Assembly (NCBI GenBank): GCA_910580045.1 | Contig: CAJTXF010000035.1 | Span: 1 to 24,642 of the forward strand | DNA length: 24,642 nucleotides | Direction: 5' to 3' | Source: an uncultured Eubacteriales bacterium | Lineage (GTDB): Bacteria > Bacillota > Clostridia > Oscillospirales > Acutalibacteraceae | Shown here: piece after piece, positions 1 to 6,041 of the stretch | How the letters are laid out: every line of letters starts with the position of its first letter | How positions within the stretch are numbered: position 1 is the stretch's first letter | Made by a program: the position numbers and the translations under genes | The notes under the pieces: model-generated | What the model was told of the DNA's origin: nothing | The model's input: the letters and a program-made list of their open reading frames with translations, nothing else | Database searches by the model: none

Positions 1-640
1 TTCCGAAAGTGAGGAAAGCGGTGCTTTCCTAACATTCGGAGAGAGGCGGACGCCCAGCACCCACGTTGGGAGGCTAAGCGCTTCCGGGAGATGGTGCTGA
101 CTATGAGGCAAGGGCCTGACAGTTAGCGTCTTCCCAACCGCCAGCGGCATCTTGCGGAGAAGCTCAGGGCCCGGCGTTTCGGAAGGCCAGTCCGCAGCTC
201 TCCGTGACTTGGAAAAGCTGCGCTTTCCCAAGTCAACGGATTTGCGCTGCTTGGGATGGTGGGCGGCGCTCCGGGTTCCACGCTCGGAATTGTGATGGCC
301 GTCTAATGTAGTGCGCCGCGCCTTTTTTGGTTGCGCCGCCCTCTTTTGCCGCTCTATGGGAACTTGCTTTCGCCGTCAGGCTTAGGCCGCAGGGGCTCTG
401 GTCTCGCCTGCCGGCTCGGTCGGTCAAGTTGGCGCAGCCAACTTGGCAGCTTAGAGTGCCACTGGCACGCGCTCACCCCCGCACCCCCACCACCTTTTGA
501 AAAAGGGCGAGGGTCGCCGGGTACTTGACGAAGTCAATGTGCAGCGACCGCCCCGAGCTGACCGAGGCGGAAGCCGAGACGACGAAAACTTCCTCTTGGC
601 CCCCGCCAGGCCCCTTTGTCACCCTACCCCCATTTCTCCT
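1..640. repeat. Composite intergenic repeat, copy 1 (module A inverted, module B direct)
   Basis: I see no credible gene in this stretch. Positions 1 to about 269 match the reverse complement of 2639-2906 closely, and 261-400 match 2930-3085 in direct orientation. The stretch therefore holds the same two modules as the copy at 2495-3135, with the first one flipped. It is rich in hairpins: 1-40 (imperfect), 201-240, 425-445 (perfect 9-bp arms, loop GCA), 456-468, and a nested one at 512-549 with TTGAC/GTCAA inside GGTCGC/GCGACC. Two segments, about 401-475 and 508-580, are absent from the second copy. Short open frames here are not conserved between copies and lack ribosome binding sites. The left end lies outside the window. 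Confidence 0.8.
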
Positions 641-641
641 C

Positions 642-670
642 TTGACATCCATCTCCATCTGTGCTACAAT
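642..670 (+). promoter_or_regulatory. Sigma-A promoter of the ABC-F gene
   Basis: A perfect TTGACA (642-647) is followed after 17 bases by TACAAT (665-670). Transcription should start near 677, which leaves a leader of about 205 nt before the ABC-F start codon. That is long enough for attenuation control. Confidence 0.85.
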
Positions 671-697
671 CTTTTCGAACTTGAAAGGAGTGAAAAG

Positions 698-709
698 ATG
701 TTAGTATAA
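698..709 (+). CDS. Three-codon leader ORF (Met-Leu-Val) in the ABC-F leader
   Basis: ATG TTA GTA TAA sits 7 bases after a strong Shine-Dalgarno AAAGGAG (684-690), about 20 nt downstream of the predicted transcription start. Very short translated leaders followed by a terminator are typical of ribosome-mediated attenuation at antibiotic resistance genes, including ABC-F genes of Gram-positive bacteria. A stalled ribosome here would be positioned to change folding of the downstream leader. A second open frame from ATG 714 to 896 (60 codons, no Shine-Dalgarno of its own) crosses the terminator and ends just past the ABC-F start. It might be reached by reinitiation, but there is no other support for it. 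Confidence 0.5.
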   Translation: MLV

Positions 710-777
710 GCCTATGACCACAACACAGAACAAGATGCTTCCCTCGGGAGGCTTGGTTTGTGCTGGGGTGCGGGGTT

Positions 778-883
778 TATGCGCATCTTTTTTCTGTTTT
801 TGCGGATATGGGGGCTCATGGCCCCTTTTTACAACGTATGCGCATACTGCCGCTCGCCCCAGCGAGATAGGAGGTATGCGCAT
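778..883 (+). promoter_or_regulatory. Three copies of TATGCGCAT forming alternative leader hairpins
   Basis: TATGCGCAT occurs at 778-786, 837-845 and 875-883. The core ATGCGCAT is self-complementary, so any two copies can pair over 8 bp. Pairing of copies 1 and 2 encloses the terminator at 811-830. Pairing of copies 2 and 3 encloses a small hairpin (CTCGC 853-857 with GCGAG 862-866) and the AGGAGG ribosome binding site at 869-874, and reaches the first base of the TTG start codon. The two pairings exclude each other. The repeats are seen directly; the switching role is inferred. Confidence 0.55.
811..830 (+). terminator. Attenuator-like intrinsic terminator in the ABC-F leader
   Basis: GGGGCT (811-816) pairs with GGCCCC (820-825) around a three-base loop, including one G-U pair, and TTTTT follows directly. 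It lies between the leader ORF and the ABC-F coding region on the same strand, so readthrough is needed to express the gene. Confidence 0.65.
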
Positions 884-2433
884 TGCTGCAAATTAGAGAC
901 CTAAATGTCACCATGAAAAAGGATTTGCGTCCCCTGCTGCGGGATTTCCGCCTGGCCCTGAATCCCACGGACCGGGTGGCCATTATCGGGGAGGAGGGGG
1001 ACGGCAAGTCCACCCTGCTCAAGCTCATCTATGACCCCTCTCTGGTGGAGGAGTACGTGGAGTGGAGCGGCGAAGTCCAGCGCCAGGGCCTGCTGCTGGG
1101 CTATCTCTCCCAAGAGGTGGGGCAAGAGGAGGCCCAGCTCTCGGGATACCAGTTCTGCTGCCAGGAGGAGGCTTTTTTAGAGAGCAGCCCTGGCGAGCTG
1201 GCCAGCGCGGCTGCCCAGCTCCGGTTCCCCAAAGAGCTGTTCTATACGGACAGGCCGGTGAACAGCCTCTCCGGCGGAGAGAAAGTGAAGCTGCGCATGG
1301 CCCTTCTCACCCTGCGCCGCCCGGATGTATACCTGCTGGACGAGCCCAGCAATGATTTGGATGTGGAGACCCTGGAGTGGCTGGAGGAGTTCATCCTCCG
1401 CTGCGGCAGGCCGGTGGTCTACATCTCCCACGACGAGACCCTGCTGGAGAACACTGCCAATGTGATTCTTCACATAGAGCAGCTCCGGCGCAAGACCCTC
1501 CCCCGGTGGACTGTGGCCCGGATGGGCTACCGCCAGTATGTGGAGGAGCGGCTGGGCCGCATGGAAAAGCAGACTCAGCTGGCCCGGAAGGAGCGGGAAG
1601 AGGACCGGAAGCGCCAGGAAAAAATCCTGAAAATGGAGCAGCAGGTCCAGCACCGTATGGACACCATCTCCCATGCCGAGCGGGACGCCGTGGCGCGCCT
1701 GCTGAAAAAGAAGATGAAGTCCGTCAAGTCCATGGAGCATCGCTTTGATAGAGAGCGGGGGGATATGACCGAATTCCCGGACAGCGAGGAGGCCATTCTG
1801 GTGGGCTTTGACGGGAAGCTCAGCCTGCCCATGGGCAAGCCTGTGCTGGATATGAGCCTGCCGGTGCTGAAAGCAGCGGACGGAGAAAAGCTGGCCGAGG
1901 GCATTGAGCTGCATGTGCGGGGCCCGGAGCATATCTGCATTATTGGAAAAAACGGCGCGGGAAAGACCACGCTGCTGAGAGAAATCGCCCGGCAGCTGCT
2001 GTGCAGGACTGACATTAAAGCTGGGTATATGCCCCAGGACTATGGAGAGACCGTGGACCAGAGCCTGACGCCGGTAGAGTTTTTAACAAACAGCAGCGGA
2101 GAGAAAGCCAAGCTCACCCAGGCCAAGACCTATCTGGGCAGCATGAAGTATACCCCGGAGGAGTGCGGGCACAGCATAGAGGCCCTGTCCGGGGGGCAGA
2201 AGGCAAAGCTGTTTATTCTTAAAATGGTGCTGGATGGGAATGACGTGCTGATTTTAGACGAGCCCACCCGGAATTTCAGCCCCCTGTCCGGGCCGGTGAT
2301 ACGGGGGATGCTGGCGGGGTATGGGGGATGTGTTATCAGCGTGTCCCATGACAGGAAGTATATTGAGGAAGTAGGGGAGACCAGGTATGAGCTGAGGGAA
2401 GATGGACTGCGGAAATTGGTGAGAGAAGGGTAG
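883..2433 (+). CDS. ABC-F family ATP-binding protein (ribosome protection type)
   Basis: This is a soluble protein of 516 residues with two ATP-binding cassettes and no membrane segments, the architecture of ABC-F factors that bind the ribosomal E site. Cassette 1 has Walker A GEEGDGKST (36-44), signature LSGGE (129-133), Walker B YLLDEPSND (150-158) and switch His 183. A highly charged coiled linker of about 100 residues (roughly 198-300) follows, the position of the P-site tRNA interaction motif. Cassette 2 has Walker A GKNGAGKTT (355-363), signature LSGGQ (435-439), DEPTRNFSPLSGP (459-471) and His 489. The TRNFSPLSGP variant in place of the usual TNHLD recalls Lsa/Vga-like resistance proteins. 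The start is TTG at 883, 8 bases after AGGAGG; the nearby ATG at 876 runs into a stop after six codons. The leader shows attenuation features. The family is secure; antibiotic resistance, and to which drug, is inference. Confidence 0.9.
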   Translation: MLQIRDLNVTMKKDLRPLLRDFRLALNPTDRVAIIGEEGDGKSTLLKLIYDPSLVEEYVEWSGEVQRQGLLLGYLSQEVGQEEAQLSGYQFCCQEEAFLESSPGELASAAAQLRFPKELFYTDRPVNSLSGGEKVKLRMALLTLRRPDVYLLDEPSNDLDVETLEWLEEFILRCGRPVVYISHDETLLENTANVILHIEQLRRKTLPRWTVARMGYRQYVEERLGRMEKQTQLARKEREEDRKRQEKILKMEQQVQHRMDTISHAERDAVARLLKKKMKSVKSMEHRFDRERGDMTEFPDSEEAILVGFDGKLSLPMGKPVLDMSLPVLKAADGEKLAEGIELHVRGPEHICIIGKNGAGKTTLLREIARQLLCRTDIKAGYMPQDYGETVDQSLTPVEFLTNSSGEKAKLTQAKTYLGSMKYTPEECGHSIEALSGGQKAKLFILKMVLDGNDVLILDEPTRNFSPLSGPVIRGMLAGYGGCVISVSHDRKYIEEVGETRYELREDGLRKLVREG

Positions 2434-2494
2434 AAAGCTAAGAGCGCGGGCAGAAGCTATAATGAAAAGCAAGGTAAGCCGCGAATTGCGCGGT

Positions 2495-3135
2495 CCAGGG
2501 GCGTTAGGCCCCTGGCGGGTTCTTAGGGCAGAGCCCTAAGCCGCCAGAGGCGACCTTATCCTTGGGGCGGTGCGTATAGCGAATGGAGCGAGGTAGAACC
2601 TCAATCGCCTATCCAACGTCCCAAAGTGGCAGCATTTTGCGCCGCCCGCCATCGCTGTCGCGCGAATCCGTTGAGTTGGGAAATCACAGATTTCCCAACT
2701 CACGGAGAGCCGCAGCCCGTCTTCCGGAACGTGGCGGCCCTAGACTTACCCGCAAGATGCCGCTTGCCGTTGGGAATCCACTTACTGTCAGGCCCTTGCC
2801 CCAGAATCAGCAGCAGTTCACGGGGACGCTTAGCCTCCCAACGCTGGTGCAGGGCGTCCGCCTCTCTCCGAAAGTTAGGAAAGCCCTGCTTTCCTAACTT
2901 TCGGAATCTTGCTATGTGCTGCGGCTTGTGGGCGGCGCTCCGGCTTCGACGCTCGGAATTGTGATGGCCGTCTAATGTGGTGCGCCGTTCTTTTTCTTTC
3001 GGAGCGCCGCCCTCTTTTGTCGCTCTATGGGAACTTGCTTTCGCCGTCAGGCTTAGGCCGCAGGGGCTCTGCCCCCGCACCCCTGCCACCTTTTGAAAAA
3101 GGTGGACGAAAACTTCCGTTGGCCCGCCATCAGGT
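2495..3135. repeat. Composite intergenic repeat, copy 2 (modules A and B both forward)
   Basis: No credible gene is visible between 2434 and 3167. The stretch opens with two back-to-back hairpins: CCAGGGGC/GCCCCTGG (2495-2515) and CTTAGGGC/GCCCTAAG (2522-2540). They may help end ABC-F transcription, although no T-tract follows. Module A (2639-2938) is bounded by the 9-bp inverted repeats GCGCCGCCC (2639-2647) and GGGCGGCGC (2930-2938). Inside A are a hairpin with 15-bp or longer arms (2668-2705) and a perfect 18-bp-arm hairpin with a three-base loop (2867-2905). Module B (2930 to about 3135) matches the right part of copy 1 but lacks its two hairpin insertions. GCGCCGCCC recurs at 3004-3012 in B. 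A partial third copy lies at 22975-23100. Confidence 0.8.
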
Positions 3136-3167
3136 TTCTGCAAATTCTATGAAAGAAGGTTTTCTCC

Positions 3168-4034
3168 ATGATTTACAACCATTCGTCCTGCCTTGCCATT
3201 CACGACCTCTCCGGCGTGGGGAAATGCTCCCTCACCATCGCCCTCCCTGTTCTCTCCGCCTGCGGCGTTCAGACCGCCGCCATGCCCACTGCCATCCTGT
3301 CCACCCACACCGGCGGGTTCACTGGCTTTACCTATCGGGATTTGACCGAGGACCTGCTCCCCATGGCCCAGCACTGGGAGGAACTGGGGCTGGGCTTTTC
3401 CGCCCTGTACAGCGGCTTCCTGGGCTCTGCCCAGCAGACGGATATTGTGGAGGACATCTTCCGCCGCTTCCGTCAAAACGCCCTGGTGGTGGTGGACCCA
3501 GTACTGGGCGACGAAGGAAAGCTCTACCAGACCATTACGCCCCAGATGGCAGAGGGCATGAAGAAGCTCTGCGCCAGCGCGGATTTGGTGGTGCCCAACC
3601 TGACCGAGGCAGCCTATCTGCTGGGCCGGGACTATCAGGACGGCCAGCTGGGCCGGGAGCAGGCAGCGGAGATTCTGGAGGGCCTGTGCGCAATGGGCCC
3701 GAAGAAGGCGGTGCTCACAGGGGTGCGCTGTGACGGGGGCCTGGGCGCGGCCTGCCTGGAGGCAGGGGGCAGCCCGGAGTTCTATGTGATGGAGGAGCTG
3801 CCCGGCTCCTACCACGGGACGGGGGATTTGTTTGCCTCTATCCTGGTGGGCGGGCTGCTGAACAGCATGAGCCTGGGGGAGGCCTGCTGGCTGGCAGTGC
3901 GGTTCACGCACAAGACCATTGAAACCACCCGGGCCATTGGCGGTGACCACCGGTATGGCCCGAAGTTTGAGGCGCATCTGCCAGAGCTGGCAGCAGAGGC
4001 GGAGGCGTATCGGGAGAAGAAAGCGGGGCAGTGA
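3168..4034 (+). CDS. pdxY: Pyridoxamine/pyridoxal kinase (ribokinase fold)
   Basis: The product is predicted to phosphorylate pyridoxamine or pyridoxal with ATP in the vitamin B6 salvage pathway, in the cytoplasm. The 288 residues match the family's usual length. The N-terminus has the substrate-site pattern HDLSGVGKCSLT, where PdxY/PdxK proteins carry their conserved S-x-V-x-G-x-V/C segment. VVDPVLGD (near 107-114) and VVPNLTEA (near 143-150) are typical. HGTGDLFAS carries the anion-hole GTGD with the catalytic base Asp 220. The start ATG is 8 bases after AGAAGG (3154-3159). I found no convincing promoter; the repeat ends only about 30 bases upstream. It heads a closely spaced run with the next two genes. 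A hydroxymethylpyrimidine kinase role is the main alternative but fits less well. Confidence 0.87.
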   Translation: MIYNHSSCLAIHDLSGVGKCSLTIALPVLSACGVQTAAMPTAILSTHTGGFTGFTYRDLTEDLLPMAQHWEELGLGFSALYSGFLGSAQQTDIVEDIFRRFRQNALVVVDPVLGDEGKLYQTITPQMAEGMKKLCASADLVVPNLTEAAYLLGRDYQDGQLGREQAAEILEGLCAMGPKKAVLTGVRCDGGLGAACLEAGGSPEFYVMEELPGSYHGTGDLFASILVGGLLNSMSLGEACWLAVRFTHKTIETTRAIGGDHRYGPKFEAHLPELAAEAEAYREKKAGQ

Positions 4035-4065
4035 GCCGCGCTTAAACAGGAAAGGAGCAGCAAAA

Positions 4066-4533
4066 ATGTACGAATATACCCAAGAAAATCTCCAACCCAT
4101 CTTTGATAAGTGGCTGGCCCGCCTGCGGCTGACGGAGAGCTGGGACGTGAGGCTGGAATTGGTGGAGGACCCGGCTTTTACCAAGACCGGGGACTTCAAA
4201 GTTGACCCCACAGACCGCAAGGCCATCTTACTGCTCAACGCCCGCAACCCCCGGCAGGAGAACCCGGAGGAGGTCATCTGCCACGAGCTGATGCACTTGA
4301 AGCTCTACCCTCTGGACCAGCTCACCGAGACCCTGATTGACAGCCATTATCAGGAGGGCTCGCCGGAGCGCTCGGCCATGTACACCCAGTTCATGGTGAT
4401 GCTGGAAACCACTGTGGAGGAGATGACCAAATGCTGGCTGGCAGCTGTGGGGGAGGACACAGAGCTCTCCTATGGCCGGTGCAGGGGGATGAAGTCCTTT
4501 AACGAATTATATGAGGGGCTTAAGCCCCTGTAA
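4066..4533 (+). CDS. Small putative zinc metallopeptidase-like protein with HELMH motif
   Basis: This is a 155-residue cytoplasmic protein with no signal peptide or membrane helix. VICHELMHLKL places His 73, Glu 74 and His 77 in a zincin HExxH motif; a downstream Glu in the ETTVEEMTK helix could be the third ligand. I do not recognise a specific family, and activity is unproven. The reading frame is open upstream to 3919, but that part overlaps the kinase gene and reads as basic, low-complexity sequence. ATG 4066, 8 bases after AAAGGAG (4051-4057), is the better start. It lies 31 bases after the kinase stop and 11 bases before the next gene, so co-transcription is likely. A perfect 16-base palindrome AGGGGCTTAAGCCCCT (4514-4529) overlaps its last codons. 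Confidence 0.75.
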   Translation: MYEYTQENLQPIFDKWLARLRLTESWDVRLELVEDPAFTKTGDFKVDPTDRKAILLLNARNPRQENPEEVICHELMHLKLYPLDQLTETLIDSHYQEGSPERSAMYTQFMVMLETTVEEMTKCWLAAVGEDTELSYGRCRGMKSFNELYEGLKPL

Positions 4534-4544
4534 GGAGGGGAACC

Positions 4545-5165
4545 ATGGAGGATACAGGGGGGGTTGTCCGCTATTTGAAGGAGAAATACCAGCCGGAGAC
4601 CATCCTTGTCTACGGCTCTTTTGCGGACGGGAGCAATAACCGGAACAGCGACTTTGACGCGCTGGTCATAACAGAGCAGGGCCGGGGCCACGACGCCTCT
4701 GCTGTGGCTGAGGTGATTCTGGACGTGTTCCTCTATCCACCGGAGCATTTTGCCGGGGACTTTGATGTGGAGGAAGTGGTTCAGTGCTTTGATGGGAAGC
4801 TCCTGCTGGACAAAAACGGCCTGGGAGAGCGTCTGCTGGCCCGGGTGCGGGAGTATCTGGCGGCGTACCGGCCCAAAGAGCGTCAGCTGGTGGAACAGGA
4901 CTTGGACTGGTGCCAGAAGATGCTGGGCCGGTGCGTCCGGGGAGACGCGGAGGGCTTTTACCGGTGGCACTGGCTGCTGAAAGACAGCCTGGAAATCTAT
5001 TGTGATGTGCGGGGGCGGTACTTTTTTGGGCCCAAGAAGGCCCTGCGGGCCATGGCCCAGGAGGATTCAGAGAGCTTTTCGCTCTACAGCGCCGCGTTGG
5101 AAAAAATGGATGGGGCCGCGCTGGAGGCGTGGGTGGGGAGGCTGGGGCACATTTTGGGAAAATAG
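4545..5165 (+). CDS. Nucleotidyltransferase-domain protein with helical C-terminal half
   Basis: This 206-residue protein has an N-terminal polymerase-beta-like nucleotidyltransferase motif: GSFADGS from Gly 24, then the metal-binding pair Asp 36 and Asp 38 in SDFD. A likely third carboxylate is Asp 60 (VILDVFLY). The C-terminal half is predominantly helical, with conserved-looking aromatic and charged residues (RWHWLLKDSLEIY). It resembles small aminoglycoside or lincosamide nucleotidyltransferase-like proteins and single-chain MNT-HEPN-like arrangements. The substrate cannot be told from sequence. The ATG is preceded by AAGGAGGGG, starting right at the stop of the upstream gene, so translation is probably coupled. 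No clear terminator follows; a new promoter begins at 5200. Confidence 0.78.
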   Translation: MEDTGGVVRYLKEKYQPETILVYGSFADGSNNRNSDFDALVITEQGRGHDASAVAEVILDVFLYPPEHFAGDFDVEEVVQCFDGKLLLDKNGLGERLLARVREYLAAYRPKERQLVEQDLDWCQKMLGRCVRGDAEGFYRWHWLLKDSLEIYCDVRGRYFFGPKKALRAMAQEDSESFSLYSAALEKMDGAALEAWVGRLGHILGK

Positions 5166-5199
5166 CCTGATGTTTTGGGGAAATATTTCCTATGGGCCA

Positions 5200-5228
5200 T
5201 TGACAGCCCGCTTTTGATGTGCTACACT
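5200..5228 (+). promoter_or_regulatory. Sigma-A promoter of the small exported protein gene
   Basis: TTGACA (5200-5205) and TACACT (5223-5228) are separated by 17 bases. They lie 35 bases after the nucleotidyltransferase stop and about 45 before the proposed start at 5272. Confidence 0.8.
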
Positions 5229-5271
5229 GATTTGTGAAATAAACTATATTTTTTCAAAAACCAGGAGTTCT

Positions 5272-5841
5272 ATTACGAAGAAGTGCGCTGTTCTCTTATC
5301 TGTCTTTCTGGCGCTGGATATCCTCCTTCTGGCCGTCTCGGGCTGGATGTTCTTCCAGGCATCCCAGGTTGAGGCCCAGCCCCAGGGCTTTCACCCCATT
5401 GTAACCAGTGCGGATGAATACGCTGTAGCGGTAGGTCAAATGCGTCTGCCCAAGGATGTGGACAGAACCGGCCTTTTTGGCACTTGTGAGGAACCAAAAG
5501 AAGTCCAGGTGCAGGACTATGTGCCGGTCGGCCAGACCTACAACGGACAGGACCTGAAGGAAGGGCACTCCCTGCTGGTGGTGCGGATAAAGGACCCCAC
5601 GGAGGGCTCGAACGGGGATTTTAACCATACCTTGTATCGCTACTGCGAGGAGGACGGCTTCTGGTATGAGGTTTATTCTACCAGTTTTGCATATAGAGGT
5701 TTTGCAACTGGGGGAGGTGAATGGGATGAGTACTGTGAGATTCCCAGCGACGTATTGGAGGAGCCGGGTAAGTATATCATTCAGTTTGAGAGCATGGCTG
5801 GTACGGTAGGCGCCTGCACCTTCCAGCTCCCCCTGGAATAA
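5272..5841 (+). CDS. Small exported or membrane-anchored protein of unknown function, apparent ATT start
   Basis: The first in-frame ATG is at 5347, but it has no ribosome binding site and cuts off an obvious signal sequence. Reading back in frame gives ATT at 5272, 4 bases after AGGAG (5263-5267). The product would begin Met-Thr-Lys-Lys-Cys and continue with a hydrophobic stretch (AVLLSVFLALDILLLAVSG), a classic signal peptide or anchor. This gives 189 residues. No ATG, GTG or TTG lies in a better position in frame, so the gene uses a rare ATT start or has lost its ATG by mutation or sequencing error. The exported part (VEAQPQGFHP onward) is acidic with aromatic-rich segments (RYCEEDGFWYEVY). 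I do not recognise the family. It has its own promoter and terminator. Confidence 0.6.
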   Translation: MTKKCAVLLSVFLALDILLLAVSGWMFFQASQVEAQPQGFHPIVTSADEYAVAVGQMRLPKDVDRTGLFGTCEEPKEVQVQDYVPVGQTYNGQDLKEGHSLLVVRIKDPTEGSNGDFNHTLYRYCEEDGFWYEVYSTSFAYRGFATGGGEWDEYCEIPSDVLEEPGKYIIQFESMAGTVGACTFQLPLE

Positions 5842-5852
5842 CCAAATAAACC

Positions 5853-5892
5853 GCAGGGCCTTCCCGCTGGGGAGCGCCCTGCTTCTGTTTTC
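5853..5892 (+). terminator. Intrinsic terminator after the exported protein gene
   Basis: GCAGGGC (5853-5859) pairs with GCCCTGC (5876-5882), with partial pairing inside the loop, and is followed by TTCTGTTTT. It starts 11 bases after the stop codon. Confidence 0.75.
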
Positions 5893-5947
5893 CACACAGA
5901 TAATAGTTTTCCATCAGGAAAAGGGAATATAGTATCAGTCCCCTCTA

Positions 5948-5976
5948 TTCCAAATTGTGCGGTTTGGTGGTATAAT
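5948..5976 (+). promoter_or_regulatory. Sigma-A promoter of the GH31 gene
   Basis: TATAAT (5971-5976) is preceded at 17 bases by a weak -35 box, TTCCAA (5948-5953). The weak -35 would fit a promoter that needs an activator. A small inverted repeat, TCTC-GTAT-GAGA (5980-5991), sits at the expected start point. Confidence 0.7.
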
Positions 5977-6001
5977 ATGTCTCGTATGAGATACAGCTCT
6001 G

Positions 6002-6027
6002 CTGTTTCACATAAATTATGTCAACAG
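6002..6027 (+). promoter_or_regulatory. Inverted repeat next to the GH31 ribosome binding site
   Basis: The arms CTGTT..ACATAA (6002-6014) and TTATGT..AACAG (6016-6027) are near-perfect reverse complements around a central A, giving a 26-base palindrome. Its right edge touches the Shine-Dalgarno AGGAAGGAG (6026-6034). It could be an operator for a sugar-responsive repressor or an RNA hairpin limiting initiation. Confidence 0.5.
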
Positions 6028-6041
6028 GAAGGAGCATAAAC

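Noticed and set aside
525..537. 0A-box match TGACGAA inside the hairpin TTGAC-GAA-GTCAA
   Set aside because: It is explained by the hairpin insertion in the repeat and has no regulated gene suitably placed; such matches are expected by chance.
233..709. Short open frames in the first 700 bases
   Set aside because: They lie in a repeat whose other copies do not preserve the frames, and they have no ribosome binding sites.
714..896. A 60-codon open frame between the leader ORF and the ABC-F gene
   Set aside because: No Shine-Dalgarno of its own, no recognisable product, and it overlaps the terminator and the ABC-F start. Kept only as a possible reinitiation frame.
2583..3143. Open frames of 100-147 codons in the second repeat copy
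   Set aside because: They run through perfect hairpins and are not maintained in the other repeat copies.
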